This document shows positions 22,409 through 32,298 of a DNA stretch of 46,902 bases, piece by piece. A model generated the notes under the pieces. It saw only the letters and a list, made by a program, of their open reading frames with translations. It had not been told where the DNA came from and searched no databases. Within the stretch, counting starts at the first letter, position 1; each line of letters opens with the position of its first letter. The stretch is from Bacillota bacterium (GTDB lineage: Bacteria; Bacillota; Clostridia; Ch29). A program made the translations under genes and the position numbers. Location of the stretch: the NCBI GenBank assembly GCA_013540605.1, contig JABVCK010000011.1, positions 1-46,902 on the forward strand, read 5' to 3'.

Positions 22409-23997
22409 ATACATATCTAAGGCAGGTAAGGGATAGGCTTCAGTTGGCAATCCGTGCTGTGCGCAGGTTTGGGCGCATGATCAAGCGTTTGCTGAGGGAA
22501 CAATTCAATAAAAATATTTACACCAGGATACTGTTTACCAATGTGATAGCCTTTGTTGTTGGTCTGACTGCCTTGTCGATGCTTTCCGGCTTTATAGTGA
22601 AACAGGTAACCTATGATCAGGTCCAACAGGAGTTGCTGCGCAAGGCCAAACGGGTAAACTTCGCTCTGCTCCAGCAAACGGACCAGGCATGGGGAGTTGT
22701 ACCTACCGAACAAACAGGCGATCGGGCTCAAGGCAGGCAGGACATGCTGAAATTTCTGGCCGATATCTTTGACGCAAGGATAACGGTCTTTGACAGGGAA
22801 GGAAATATTATGGACACTTCAGCGGAGCAGGAAATGGTGCCCGGCAGTAAGGTAGATGCAAAATTTGTGAAAATACTCAGTAGAGGTGAAACTGCGGTTT
22901 CTCGGACAGTGGACCAGGAAACGGGTCAACCAATCTTTGTTGCAGCTGTTCCCATGGGTAACAACAAAGACGCCGTTGAAAATGGCATACTGCTGGAAGC
23001 AAAGCCATCCAATCTGGATCTTGCTTTAAACAAAATGCGCTTGTATCTGGTCATCGGGGGAATGGTCATACTGGTGATTATTATTTTCATTTCTGTTTAC
23101 CTGGCCATGCACATTTCCAAGCCGATTTCCCATTTGGCCACCACCGTGGCGGAAATCAGCAGGGGGAGTTACGTTTTGAGCGCTGACGACCAGCCTCTGG
23201 ATGAAATCAATGTCCTTGCCGGCCAACTCAATAAATTGACGGTAAGACTGCAGAAGATACAGGCCGAAAGCCGCAGGATGGAAGAAGAAAGAGCCCGGCT
23301 GTTTGCGGAGATATCGCATGAATTGCGTACTCCTCTAACTGCTGTTCAGGGCTTTGTTGAGGCTATCCGTGACGGTATGGTGCAAGATGAAGCTTTACTG
23401 GAGAGGTATTTGGACACGATTTACACTCAAACGGTTCATATCACCAGGTTGGTCGATGATATATTGGCATTAAGCCGACTGGAAAGCGGCAATATTACTG
23501 TAGAAAAACTGCCGGTGGATTTGACCGCTCTGGCACAAGGAGTAGCCATATCCATGGAGGCTGTGGCTAATAGCAAGAATACCTCGATTCTATTGGAGAA
23601 GAAAACAGAAAATGCCATCGTGATCGGGGACGTTGACCGGATGGAACAGATTATCAGGAATTTGCTGAAGAATGCTATCACGGCCACGGAGAATGGCACC
23701 ATCAGGGTCGGCGTGGAGACCCGGCAAGGTGAAGTGATACTAACCATTATGGATAATGGCATTGGCATACCACCCGAGGACCTGCCGCACATTTGGGACA
23801 GGTTTTACCGGGTGAAAAACCAGCGCGGTGGTTGCATGCAGGAAAAAGGGAGTGGTTTAGGACTGGTGATTGTAAAAAAGCTGGTTCAGCTGCAAGGCGG
23901 CAAGATTGATGTTGCAAGCCAGTTGGGAAAGGGAACGACTTTTAGCATCAGTTTTCCATCCTTTAACCAGAAACAAGCAACTGCCCCCGGCGAGTAA
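22405..23997 (+). CDS. Membrane sensor histidine kinase (HAMP-HisKA-HATPase)
   Basis: The protein has 530 residues from GTG 22405, which overlaps the regulator stop. After a basic cytoplasmic start, TM1 (about 41-65) and TM2 (about 213-235) flank an extracellular domain of about 150 residues that looks PAS/Cache-like. HAMP follows (HISKPISHLATTVAEIS), then HisKA with His305 in AEISHELRTP, and an HATPase domain with NLLKNAITATENG, DNGIGIPPEDLPHIWDRFYR and GSGLGLVIVKKL. It phosphorylates the adjacent OmpR-type regulator. The stimulus is unknown; an envelope stress or phosphate cue would fit the operator type. Confidence 0.96.
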   Translation: MNTYLRQVRDRLQLAIRAVRRFGRMIKRLLREQFNKNIYTRILFTNVIAFVVGLTALSMLSGFIVKQVTYDQVQQELLRKAKRVNFALLQQTDQAWGVVPTEQTGDRAQGRQDMLKFLADIFDARITVFDREGNIMDTSAEQEMVPGSKVDAKFVKILSRGETAVSRTVDQETGQPIFVAAVPMGNNKDAVENGILLEAKPSNLDLALNKMRLYLVIGGMVILVIIIFISVYLAMHISKPISHLATTVAEISRGSYVLSADDQPLDEINVLAGQLNKLTVRLQKIQAESRRMEEERARLFAEISHELRTPLTAVQGFVEAIRDGMVQDEALLERYLDTIYTQTVHITRLVDDILALSRLESGNITVEKLPVDLTALAQGVAISMEAVANSKNTSILLEKKTENAIVIGDVDRMEQIIRNLLKNAITATENGTIRVGVETRQGEVILTIMDNGIGIPPEDLPHIWDRFYRVKNQRGGCMQEKGSGLGLVIVKKLVQLQGGKIDVASQLGKGTTFSISFPSFNQKQATAPGE

Positions 23998-24016
23998 AGC
24001 CGGGGGTATGTTTTTT
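23984..24016 (+). terminator. Terminator overlapping the kinase stop codon
   Basis: CCCCCGGC (23984-23991) pairs with GCCGGGGG (23999-24006), followed by TATGTTTTTT; the TAA stop is in the loop. Confidence 0.9.
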
Positions 24017-24140
24017 ATGAAAGTTTATGGATAAAAATGGCCAAATGGGAAAAATTACATTGGTTGGAGTTGTATATTATTGTATAATTATATTATTAAG
24101 CTCTGCTTAAGATTTAACACAGCGGAGGTAAAGACAGTCT

Positions 24141-26393
24141 ATGAAAATCGATGATTTGAAGATTTCAGTGGACAATAAAACCCCTTCCCATTTGATAATG
24201 CATTTCGTTCCGGTGCTCATAGCAAACTATGCAATATCTTATATCCTTTATAAAAGACTTTGGGCGGTAAATACAGGCATAGCACATACCCTGATGGAAA
24301 GCTCCTGCATATTCATTGCGCTGGCTGCTTTTTTCGTTCTATGGAATTCATACAGTTGGACATCTATAGACAACGTAATTATTGGTTTTGGATTTTTTGC
24401 AGTTGCTTTCCTGAATGTTCTGCATACGTATACTTTCCTCGGCTTGTCCTCGTTCCCGACGGGCCATATGGATGTGGCAGCCAGGTTCTGGATAGTCTGC
24501 CGGCTGGCAGAGAGTGTAGTAATATTTCTGGGTACCGGGCAGCTTATAACCCGGCGTATGAACAGATGGACGGCCCTGGGGATAACCCTGGCCGTTACAG
24601 CGGTCACAGCATATTCAGTATGGTTTATACCCGGCGTGATGCCCGTTCTTATCGGTGAATCCGGGGCGACAGCGGCCAAAGCTGCACTTGAATTTACTGT
24701 CGTGTTATTGTTTATCGGGAGCTTATACAATATCAGAAACGGAATAAACGACAGTACTATGATATGCTACAGGTACATTTTTATTTCACTCCTTTTTGCC
24801 ATATCCTCCGAAATCCCATTCATGCTTTTCAAGACCATAGATTCTCACCACAATTTCCTGGGACATCTGCTGAAAATCACGCAGTATTTCTACCTTTTTA
24901 GGGGTATTTTCGTAAGTGCTGTGCATTTCCCCTACAGTACACTGGAAGAGAACAGCAGATATGTCATGGAGGTTTTAAATGATATACCTACCGGGATAAT
25001 TACATTTAACAATGACCTTAAACTATCATATATTAACAGCTTGGGGGAGACAATCCTGGGGATTAAAAGGGAGGATGTTTTGGGCAGAACAATGGACCAA
25101 ATCAAAGCATTGTTCGGAGTCTTCGATGATGGTGTGGAAAAGCTAATGCCCGAAAAGCCGGGATTATTTTTCAGGGACGTCAGAACCTGTACTACATCCG
25201 ATACGGGAAAGGTTAAGCTTTGTTTGAATGTCTACAGGATTACCAATGGAGTGCTGGTGCTGTTCAACGACGCTAATAAGGAGCAGGAGATAGAAAACCT
25301 TCAACTCCAGACGCAGACCATCCTGAACGCCATGAGCAACCTGCTTCTTTTGATTGATGATGATAGCAAGGTTGTGATGTGCAACAGGGCCTTTGAGATG
25401 GCTGCCGAAATGTGCCGGGAGGATATTTTGGGCAGAGATGTGGGTGACTTGAAAAAAGTTTTGCACTATAACGAGAAAGCACTATTGAAACCCGGCTGCG
25501 ATGCTGCCTACCCTGGCGGGAAAAAATCAGAGGCTACAATAACTACTCCAAAGGGCAACAAGAAGCATCTCCTCGTAAACACATCACCTATTTTGAACGC
25601 CGACGGTATGATGATCGGTACAATATGTATTTCTTCGGATATAACCGACCTGAAAAGACAACAGGAGATTGTCATGCAGCAGGAAAAGCTCGCCCTGCTT
25701 GGGCAGATGGGTGCCGGTATAGTGCACGAAACAAAGAATTTCCTGGCTATTATAAAGGGAAGCAGCCAGCTTCTCAACGCTGTTGCACAGGATGAAAAGG
25801 TGAAAAAATATGCACAGAAAATTGACGGGGCTACCGACGAAGTGAACCGGATCATCACCGGTTTTCTGACCCTGGCAAAGCCAGGGAGACCTGTTCTATC
25901 AAGGGTATCCATAAACGAACTCATCGAGTCCCTGAGGGGCATGATGCAGAGTTCATCTTTTTTTAGAGGCGTAAGACTTGATTTTGAATTGGCACCGGAG
26001 GAAGAGCCTGTACTGTGTGACGAGCATCAGATAAAGCAGGTGCTGTTGAACCTGTGTAAGAATGCCATAGAAGCGATGGATGGGGTGGAGCATCCGGTTC
26101 TGCTTATTAGGACCGAATATGAGCGAAAAAATGAGGAAATGGTGCTGACTATAGCAGATAACGGTAAGGGTATACCCGATGAGCACCTGGAAAAGATAAG
26201 AGAACCGTTTTTTTCCACTAAAGAAAACGGTACCGGCCTGGGTTTAAGCGTATCATTCAGAATTGTTGAGGACCATGGAGGACGGATGGAGGTCGAAAGT
26301 GAAATGGGCAAGGGTACAGCCTTCCGTGTTAAATTACCCTGCCAAGGGCCGGGTACAAGTTCAGACCAGCAGTCAGAGCAAAGGCTTGCATGA
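24141..26393 (+). CDS. MASE3-PAS-PAS sensor histidine kinase (orphan)
   Basis: The protein has 750 residues from ATG 24141 after GCGGAGG. Residues 1-270 contain about seven or eight membrane segments and match the MASE3-type sensor domain (FNVLHTYTFLG-like FLNVLHTYTFLGLSSFPTGHMDVAARFWIVCRL). Two PAS domains follow (about 275-390 and 395-510), then a HisKA domain with His529 in GAGIVHETKNFLAIIKG. The HATPase domain has NLCKNAIEAM, ADNGKGIPDEH, FFSTKENGTGLGLS. No response regulator is adjacent. The H-box context resembles kinases that feed the sporulation phosphorelay, so signalling to Spo0A is plausible but unproven. Confidence 0.93.
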   Translation: MKIDDLKISVDNKTPSHLIMHFVPVLIANYAISYILYKRLWAVNTGIAHTLMESSCIFIALAAFFVLWNSYSWTSIDNVIIGFGFFAVAFLNVLHTYTFLGLSSFPTGHMDVAARFWIVCRLAESVVIFLGTGQLITRRMNRWTALGITLAVTAVTAYSVWFIPGVMPVLIGESGATAAKAALEFTVVLLFIGSLYNIRNGINDSTMICYRYIFISLLFAISSEIPFMLFKTIDSHHNFLGHLLKITQYFYLFRGIFVSAVHFPYSTLEENSRYVMEVLNDIPTGIITFNNDLKLSYINSLGETILGIKREDVLGRTMDQIKALFGVFDDGVEKLMPEKPGLFFRDVRTCTTSDTGKVKLCLNVYRITNGVLVLFNDANKEQEIENLQLQTQTILNAMSNLLLLIDDDSKVVMCNRAFEMAAEMCREDILGRDVGDLKKVLHYNEKALLKPGCDAAYPGGKKSEATITTPKGNKKHLLVNTSPILNADGMMIGTICISSDITDLKRQQEIVMQQEKLALLGQMGAGIVHETKNFLAIIKGSSQLLNAVAQDEKVKKYAQKIDGATDEVNRIITGFLTLAKPGRPVLSRVSINELIESLRGMMQSSSFFRGVRLDFELAPEEEPVLCDEHQIKQVLLNLCKNAIEAMDGVEHPVLLIRTEYERKNEEMVLTIADNGKGIPDEHLEKIREPFFSTKENGTGLGLSVSFRIVEDHGGRMEVESEMGKGTAFRVKLPCQGPGTSSDQQSEQRLA

Positions 26394-26411
26394 TTAGATG
26401 CAGGCTTTTTT
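26380..26411 (+). terminator. Terminator overlapping the orphan kinase stop
   Basis: AAAGGCTTGCAT (26380-26391) pairs with ATGCAGGCTTT (from 26398) with G-U pairs, followed by six T residues. Confidence 0.85.
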
Positions 26412-26535
26412 ATTAGCTATAGAGATATATGGAAATGTTTTCCCTTTAAACGAATATATTTATAACAAAATGGCAAAAAAGATAGATAGATTTAGGTTGC
26501 CCTTTCGAACTGATACAGGCAGGGAGGTTATTTAT

Positions 26536-26733
26536 ATGTGTATCAAGTGGGCAGGAGGGGAGATGCGGGAAAAGAGGTCTGGAAAGCCATATGCCGGTGG
26601 TGGGGAAATAGGAGCCCGGCATGGTTATGGCGGAGGGATCGGTGTATTGAGAAAAACGATAGGCAGATTGTTGGATAGCGTGCTGCGTTTTTTCTCACAC
26701 AGCTATGGGACAAACAGATGGTATATGCTGTAA
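26536..26733 (+). CDS. Small hypothetical protein, Gly- and Arg-rich
   Basis: A 65-codon frame starts at ATG 26536 behind AGGGAGG (well spaced) and encodes a basic, glycine-rich peptide (KPYAGGGEIGARHGYGGGIG) followed by an amphipathic helix (LRKTIGRLLDSVLRFFSHSYG). The frame is open farther upstream, but that part overlaps the preceding terminator. I recognise no family. It may be a small membrane-associated peptide or a chance frame. Confidence 0.4.
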   Translation: MCIKWAGGEMREKRSGKPYAGGGEIGARHGYGGGIGVLRKTIGRLLDSVLRFFSHSYGTNRWYML

Positions 26734-26807
26734 TTATTTTTATGATATGTTTTTAAAGCAGTGGGAAGGGTATAAATAATTTAGTTTATAATCAAGGAGG
26801 AGATCTC

Positions 26808-27416
26808 ATGAAATATAATTTGCCGGAATTGCCCTATGCATATAATGCATTGGAGCCCTACATGGACGAGGAGACAGTAAGGATACACCATGATATGCAC
26901 CACAGCGGGTATGTTAAGGGCCTCAACACTGCGCTGGAAAAGCTCCAGGAAGCAAGAGAAAAGCAGGATTTTGCGCTTATTAAGCACTGGGAAAGGGAGC
27001 TGGCCTTCAACGGTGCCGGGAACTACCTGCACATCCTTTACTGGGAGAATATGTCTCCAAAGGGTGGAGGTCAGCCTTCGGGTAAGCTCGCAGAAAAGAT
27101 AGACAGTGATTTTGGAAGTTATGAGAGTTTCAGGAAAGAGTTTTCGGCTGCAGCCGCTGCGGTTGAAGGTTCAGGATGGTGCCTTCTGGTATACTCCCAG
27201 GATGACGATAAGCTGAGCATACTTGCAATAGAAAAGCACCAGAACCAGCTTATTCCGGGAATGGTGCCGTTAATGACCATAGACGTCTGGGAGCATGCCT
27301 ACTACTTAAAATATAAGAATAAAAGGGCGGACTTCATAGAGGCGTGGTGGAACCTGGTCAACTGGAAATACATCGAAGAAAGGTTTGATAAAGCCCGGGT
27401 AAAGGGATGCTGCTAG
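26808..27416 (+). CDS. sodA: Superoxide dismutase [Mn/Fe]
   Basis: The protein has 202 residues from ATG 26808 after AAGGAGGAG. Metal ligands fit the family: His27 in RIHHDMHHSGYV, His75 in NYLHILYW, and Asp and His in DVWEHAYYLKY. A cambialistic or Mn preference cannot be told from sequence; AFNGAGN in place of the usual GGH-x-N is typical of the Gram-positive branch. No export signal, so cytoplasmic. It ends with an unusual Cys-Cys pair. It gives an anaerobe protection against brief oxygen exposure. Confidence 0.95.
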   Translation: MKYNLPELPYAYNALEPYMDEETVRIHHDMHHSGYVKGLNTALEKLQEAREKQDFALIKHWERELAFNGAGNYLHILYWENMSPKGGGQPSGKLAEKIDSDFGSYESFRKEFSAAAAAVEGSGWCLLVYSQDDDKLSILAIEKHQNQLIPGMVPLMTIDVWEHAYYLKYKNKRADFIEAWWNLVNWKYIEERFDKARVKGCC

Positions 27417-27459
27417 AAAAATATGTTAGCAGCAAGCGCCTAAATAGAGAATAATGTTA

Positions 27460-27506
27460 GGGGACACACCGCTGCTACGCGGGTATTCCTTGCCGCGGAA
27501 TGTCCC
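27460..27506. repeat. GGGGACA...TGTCCCC palindrome
   Basis: GGGGACA near 27461 and TGTCCCC near 27501 form the ends of a palindrome with an inner GGTATTCC...GGAAT-like complement. It belongs to the same repeat family as 486-570 and 34002-34033. Confidence 0.6.
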
Positions 27507-27516
27507 CAATTAATAC

Positions 27517-27541
27517 GGGATAGGCTAAGCCTATCCCCTTT
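27517..27541 (+). terminator. Hairpin before the guanylate-kinase-like gene
   Basis: GGGATAGGC (27517-27525) and GCCTATCCC (27529-27537) form a 9-bp stem with a 3-nt loop, followed by CTTT. It probably ends sodA transcription; the U-tract is short. Confidence 0.5.
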
Positions 27542-27600
27542 GATTCGCATTTACTTATTTGGTATAATCTTTTTAAATACCCTGACGGCTGGTGATTATT

Positions 27601-28122
27601 ATGATTCTTGTCATTACCGGACCTTCCGGTTCCGGCAAATCTACCGTAAGGAGGATACTGACCGAACGCTTCGGAGTTCCCAGATTGATGAACGTTACCA
27701 CAAGGGATAAAAGGCCCGGCGAGGTAGACGGGGTGGATTACCTATTTATAACAGGGGACGGGTTTGAACAGATGAAATCCCAGGGAAAACTCATCGAATG
27801 GGTGGAATACTCAGGAAACTTTTACGGGCTTGCCAAAAGCGATAGCATGGATGGTGTAACGGTCCTTGAAACCGAAGGCGCCCTCCGGTTAAAAAAGATG
27901 TTCCCCGATGAGGTGAAAATTGTGTATCTGGAGGTCCCCGAGGAAACCCGGAGGGATAGGATGCTTGGAAGAGGCGATACCCCTGATGAAGTGGTAAACA
28001 GGCTTAAAACGGACAGGGAGAAGTTTGAGAATTCCGGGATTAAGCAAAGGTCGGATCTGATTATTCATAATATGGACCTTGATAGGGCCATAGAGGAAAT
28101 TTTGAGAATAATAAAAGAGTAA
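27601..28122 (+). CDS. Guanylate-kinase-like protein
   Basis: The protein has 173 residues from ATG 27601; an in-frame GTG 9 nt upstream is also possible. P-loop GPSGSGKST is at residues 7-15. The GMP-binding signature NVTTRDKRPGEVDGVDYLF follows, then EWVEYSGNFYGLAKS, R-x-x-x-R and a C-terminal helix. It is shorter than the usual guanylate kinase of about 200 residues. It may be a second copy with a specialised role; the housekeeping gmk is not visible here. The stop is 13 bp before polX, so the two genes form an operon. Confidence 0.85.
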   Translation: MILVITGPSGSGKSTVRRILTERFGVPRLMNVTTRDKRPGEVDGVDYLFITGDGFEQMKSQGKLIEWVEYSGNFYGLAKSDSMDGVTVLETEGALRLKKMFPDEVKIVYLEVPEETRRDRMLGRGDTPDEVVNRLKTDREKFENSGIKQRSDLIIHNMDLDRAIEEILRIIKE

Positions 28123-28135
28123 GGAGATTTTTAAC

Positions 28136-29866
28136 TTGGATAGAAAGGAAATAAGCCGTATACTGAATGAAATCGGAGTTATGCTGGAGCTTATCGGTGA
28201 AAGCCCCTTTAAGTCGCGGGCATATTATAACGGCGCTAGGACGGTAGAACTGCTGAAGGAGGACATAGGCGACCTTGTTGCCGGGGACAGGCTCAAGGAT
28301 ATTAAAGGCATAGGCAAAGCCCTCGATGAAAAGATAAGTGAACTGGTGAAAACGGGACGGTTAAGATATTATGATAACCTGAAGAATCAGATTCCCGAAG
28401 GTCTGTTTGAGATATTAAAGGTGCCGGGGCTTGGTCCTAAAAAGGTCAGGACTCTGTATGAAAAACTCAGCATAACAACGCTGGGCGAGCTGGAGTATTC
28501 TTGTATTGAAAACCGGCTGGTGGATTTGCCCGGTTTTGGCGAGAAGACGCAGCAAAAAGTGCTGGAGGGGATACAGTATCTGAAAAAGAACAGGGGGAGA
28601 TACCTGTACCCCGAGGCCTGGAGCCGGGCTGAAGAATTGATCGGCGCTATGGAAAAAGAGGAAGAGGTAAAGCACATCAGCGCTGCAGGCAGCCTGAGGA
28701 GGAAATCAGAAACGGTCAAGGACATAGACATATTGGCTGCGGGTTATGACGCAGAAGCCATTATGGATAAGTTTGAGGCACTCCCCGGTATTGAAAAGAC
28801 GGTTGAAAGGGGCTCATCAAAACTTGGAGTGCTGCTCGAAAACGGTATAAGGGTTGATCTGCGGGTGGTGTCCCCTGAGCAATACCCCTTTGCGCTGCAC
28901 CACTTTACCGGAAGCAAGGAACACAATACCGCAATGAGACACCGGTCAAAGGGTATGGGATATAAGATAAACGAATACGGAATTTTCCGCGAAGATGGAG
29001 ATGAAGGGGTAAGCTGCGCCAGCGAGGAGGAGTTTTTCAAAACGCTGGGGCTGTCTTTTATTCCCCCGGAAATCCGTGAAAACACCGGGGAGATTGAAGC
29101 GGCGGAAGAGGGAAACCTGCCTTCGTTGGTGGAAGCTGCTGATATAAAGGGCTTGTTCCATGTACATACGGTTTACAGCGACGGGAGCGCATCCATAGAG
29201 GATATGGCTGAGATGGCCAGGTCCCTCGGCGCCGAGTATATAGGAATAAGTGATCACAGCAGGTCCGCATATTATGCGGGAGGATTGAAGGAGGACCAAA
29301 TCAAGAGGCAGAGGGAAGAGATCGACAGGCTGAACGGAAAGCTTAGAGATTTCAGGATATTTGCCGGTATAGAAAGCGATATCCTGCCCGACGGGTCTCT
29401 TGATTATCCCGATAGCATACTTGAAAAATTCGACTTTGTTATTGCGTCTGTACATTCGAACTTTACCATGGATAGGGACAGCATGACAAAAAGGCTCGTA
29501 AGGGCACTGGAAAACCCCTTTGTGACAATGCTTGGGCATCCAACGGGAAGGCTTCTGCTCGCGCGGGAAGGCTATCCCGTTGACCTCGAAAGCGTTATAG
29601 AGGCTGCTGCGGAAAAAGGGAAAATTATCGAGCTTAACGCCAATCCATACAGGCTTGACCTGGAATGGCACTGGTGCCGCAGGGCAAAGGAAAGGGGCGT
29701 TAAGATAAGCATTAATCCCGATGCCCATAACCTGGAGGGGTTGAAAGATATCATATATGGAGTTAACGCAGCCAGGAAAGGTTGGTTGAGTAAGCAGGAT
29801 GTTTTCAATACATATCCCCTTGATGTAATGGTGGATGTCCTGAGCAGAGGAAGAGGTGGGGAATAA
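28136..29866 (+). CDS. polX: DNA polymerase/3'-5' exonuclease PolX
   Basis: The protein has 576 residues from TTG 28136 behind AAGGAG. The N-terminal 8-kDa HhH region (LKDIKGIGKALDEKISELV, VPGLGPKKVRTLYE) precedes the family X palm with metal Asp residues in KDIDILAAG and RVDLRVV, and the YPFALHHFTGSKEHN dNTP motif. The C-terminal PHP domain carries HVHTVYSDG, GISDHS, GIESDIL, ASVHSNF, GHPTGR and NPDAHN, the nine metal-binding positions for 3'-5' exonuclease and AP-endonuclease activity. It works in base-excision repair. The length is normal. Confidence 0.97.
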   Translation: MDRKEISRILNEIGVMLELIGESPFKSRAYYNGARTVELLKEDIGDLVAGDRLKDIKGIGKALDEKISELVKTGRLRYYDNLKNQIPEGLFEILKVPGLGPKKVRTLYEKLSITTLGELEYSCIENRLVDLPGFGEKTQQKVLEGIQYLKKNRGRYLYPEAWSRAEELIGAMEKEEEVKHISAAGSLRRKSETVKDIDILAAGYDAEAIMDKFEALPGIEKTVERGSSKLGVLLENGIRVDLRVVSPEQYPFALHHFTGSKEHNTAMRHRSKGMGYKINEYGIFREDGDEGVSCASEEEFFKTLGLSFIPPEIRENTGEIEAAEEGNLPSLVEAADIKGLFHVHTVYSDGSASIEDMAEMARSLGAEYIGISDHSRSAYYAGGLKEDQIKRQREEIDRLNGKLRDFRIFAGIESDILPDGSLDYPDSILEKFDFVIASVHSNFTMDRDSMTKRLVRALENPFVTMLGHPTGRLLLAREGYPVDLESVIEAAAEKGKIIELNANPYRLDLEWHWCRRAKERGVKISINPDAHNLEGLKDIIYGVNAARKGWLSKQDVFNTYPLDVMVDVLSRGRGGE

Positions 29867-30071
29867 CAGCCCTTTGCCGGACATGAGGGAGAAGGCAGCG
29901 TTAGAATGCGATGCAGAAATGCATATGGTTGAGGCGGATTTGCATTTAACAGCGCTCTGAATTCACTGCACCAGCTGTGAAAAAGTTTGACCTGGGTTGG
30001 CGATAAAATGGCAGGATTTTTGCAATAATATGGTTATACGGACAATACTGTCAACCAAAGGAGGTTTATAT

Positions 30072-31253
30072 ATGAGGGAAGTCGTTATAGCAAGTGCGGT
30101 CAGGACGGCCATAGGCAATTTCGGAGGCAGCCTTGCGGGTGTATCCGCAGTGGAAATGGGCAGCCTGGTAATCAAAGAAGCCCTAAAAAGGGCTAAGGTG
30201 AAACCGGAGATGGTGCATGAGGTCATCATGGGGAATGTTCTTGGCGCGTCCCTTGGGCAGAACGTTGCAAGGCAGAGCTCGGTTAGGGCAGGTATACCGA
30301 ACGAGGTACCGTCTATGACGGTCAACAAGGTGTGCGGCTCCGGGCTAAGGAGCGTAAGCCTGGCGGTCCAGACGATACTCCTTGGGGACAATGACATAGT
30401 GGTGGCAGGCGGCACCGAGAATATGAGCCAGGCGCCCTATGTTATACCCAAGGCACGCTGGGGGCTGAGGATGGGTGACGGAGTGGTAGAAGACCTCATG
30501 ATTAAGGACGGGCTCAGCTGTGCCTTTAATAACTACCATATGGGTATAACCGCAGAGAACATAGCGGAGCAGTGGAACATATCCAGGGAGGAGCAGGATG
30601 CCTTTGCAGTGGCAAGCCAGAACAAAGCTGAAAAGGCACAGAAGCAAGGTAGATTCAAGGACGAGATAGTACCGGTGGAGATACCCCAGAAGAAGGGAGA
30701 CACATTGGTTTTTGATAGCGATGAATTTCCGAGGCATGGCACGACAATAGAAGGTCTGGCCAAGCTGAGGCCAGCCTTCAAAAAGGATGGGACAGTGACC
30801 GCCGGCAACGCATCGGGGATAAACGACGGAGCGGCAGCCCTGGTACTGATGAGCAAAGAAAAGGCAGAGGAGCTGGGCGTTAAGCCCCTGGCGGCAGTGA
30901 AAGCCTATGCGTCGGGGGGAGTAGAACCCTCCATAATGGGAACGGGACCTGTACCCGCTACTAGGAAGGCCTTGGAAAGGGCAGGACTGAGCATAGAAGA
31001 AATGGACCTGATAGAGGCCAACGAGGCCTTTGCGGCCCAGTCCATAGCCGTTGCAAAGGATTTGGGATTCAACATGGAAAAGGTAAATGTAAACGGTGGA
31101 GCCATAGCCCTTGGACATCCCATAGGAGCCAGCGGAGCGAGGATACTGGTGACTCTGCTTTATGAAATGCAGAAGCAGAAATGCAGGTACGGACTTGCAA
31201 CCCTGTGTATTGGCGGGGGTATGGGGACAGCAGTGGTGGTCGAGAAAAAATAG
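30072..31253 (+). CDS. Acetyl-CoA C-acetyltransferase (thiolase)
   Basis: The protein has 393 residues from ATG 30072 after AAAGGAGG; an upstream in-frame start lacks a site. The catalytic triad is clear: Cys88 in [11 protein letters not shown], His349 in [10 protein letters not shown] and Cys379 in CIGGGMGTA. It condenses two acetyl-CoA to acetoacetyl-CoA (or the reverse) in butyrate-type fermentation or in degradation. The preceding 200 bp hold no gene, and no other beta-oxidation gene is adjacent, so it is monocistronic. The IclR-regulated locus begins 280 bp downstream. Confidence 0.95.
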   Translation: MREVVIASAVRTAIGNFGGSLAGVSAVEMGSLVIKEALKRAKVKPEMVHEVIMGNVLGASLGQNVARQSSVRAGIPNEVPSMTVNKVCGSGLRSVSLAVQTILLGDNDIVVAGGTENMSQAPYVIPKARWGLRMGDGVVEDLMIKDGLSCAFNNYHMGITAENIAEQWNISREEQDAFAVASQNKAEKAQKQGRFKDEIVPVEIPQKKGDTLVFDSDEFPRHGTTIEGLAKLRPAFKKDGTVTAGNASGINDGAAALVLMSKEKAEELGVKPLAAVKAYASGGVEPSIMGTGPVPATRKALERAGLSIEEMDLIEANEAFAAQSIAVAKDLGFNMEKVNVNGGAIALGHPIGASGARILVTLLYEMQKQKCRYGLATLCIGGGMGTAVVVEKK

Positions 31254-31334
31254 CTTGATTGCCGCATCTGAATAGTATATAATAATCGGTAATTAAAAGA
31301 AACGTTCTCGATGAGCATGAAATGAGTGCAGGCA

Positions 31335-31388
31335 ACGGCGTCTGCTTCAAAAGGGTTTATGCCCTTTTGCAGCGGGCGCTTTTCTTCT
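31335..31388 (+). terminator. Terminator of the thiolase gene
   Basis: An inner stem AAAAGGG..CCCTTTT with loop TTTATG (31349-31368) is extended by outer partial pairing of GGCGTCTGC with GCAGCGGGCGC, followed by TTTTCTTCT. Confidence 0.75.
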
Positions 31389-31500
31389 ATAAAATAACCT
31401 CTCTTGAAAAATGAAGTTTTAGTTAAATAAAAATTCAAAAAATAGAAGGATTTTTTGGATGTACGGAGAATATAATTAATAAAGTCCATATAGTAAACAC

Positions 31501-31519
31501 ATGTTCATATGATGGACAT
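31501..31519. promoter_or_regulatory. Operator-like dyad before the IclR gene
   Basis: ATGTTCAT (31501-31508) and ATGGACAT (31512-31519) form a nearly perfect inverted repeat (7 of 8) with a 3-bp centre, just upstream of the IclR Shine-Dalgarno. IclR proteins often autoregulate through such sites. Confidence 0.45.
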
Positions 31520-31535
31520 TGGTTGGAGGGGGTCT

Positions 31536-32297
31536 ATGGAGAAATTCAGTAGTATATCTTCGGTTCAAAAAGCCATCGAGATAATGAAGCTTTTGACAAA
31601 GGAACCGTACACGTTTACTGCAATAGAGATAAGCAAGGCCCTTGGGATTAACAGGAGTACGGTACACCGGATTCTCAATATTTTGAAGGAAGAGATGATA
31701 ATACTACAGAACTCATCAACAAAAAAATACAAGATTGGCCCGATGGCCTATAATATAGGAGCGTCTTATCTCAACAGTGAAATGTACATGGATGAGATAC
31801 ACAGCATACTTGACGAGGTTGCGGAGAAGACCAGACTGTCTGCGGGCTATGCTATCCGGGAAGGCGACAAAATAGTCAACATATATGAGATAGAAACATA
31901 TATACCAATGAGAATGGGCTACAGGCCGGGTTTGTTCTACCCTATTCACTGCGGAGTTTATGGGAAAACAATCATGGCGTTTTATAGCCCTCCTGAGAAA
32001 CTCAGGGAAATTGTCCATTCCACCAAGCTGGAAAAAATGACGGAAAATACAATAACTGACCCTGAAAGACTGCTTGAGGAATATGCCAAAATCAGAGAGC
32101 AGGGCTATGCTGTGAGCGACGAAGAACGGCTGAAGGGCGCTATCGGTATAGGTGCGCCGGTCAGAAATTCAAAGGGTGAAGTGGTTGCATGCATCGGTGT
32201 GGCAGGGATTAAAGCCTCCCTATCCCGGGAGGATATTGAATATATAAAGGACATAGTTATCAATGGAGCAAACAGAATAAGCAGGTTGATACCTTAA
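31536..32297 (+). CDS. IclR-family transcriptional regulator
   Basis: The protein has 253 residues from ATG 31536 after GGAGGGGG. The N-terminal winged helix (SSVQKAIEIMKLLTKEPYTFTAIEISKALGINRSTVHRILNILKEE) and the C-terminal IclR effector domain (from about 80: YLDEIHSILDEVAEKTRLSAGYAIREG-like, GLFYPIHCGVYGKTIMAF, QGYAVSDEERLKGAIGIGAPVRNSKGEVVACIGVAG) are complete. Small organic acids are usual effectors. Its position at the head of the carrier/peptidase/deacylase genes suggests it controls them. Confidence 0.95.
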   Translation: MEKFSSISSVQKAIEIMKLLTKEPYTFTAIEISKALGINRSTVHRILNILKEEMIILQNSSTKKYKIGPMAYNIGASYLNSEMYMDEIHSILDEVAEKTRLSAGYAIREGDKIVNIYEIETYIPMRMGYRPGLFYPIHCGVYGKTIMAFYSPPEKLREIVHSTKLEKMTENTITDPERLLEEYAKIREQGYAVSDEERLKGAIGIGAPVRNSKGEVVACIGVAGIKASLSREDIEYIKDIVINGANRISRLIP

Positions 32298-32298
32298 T

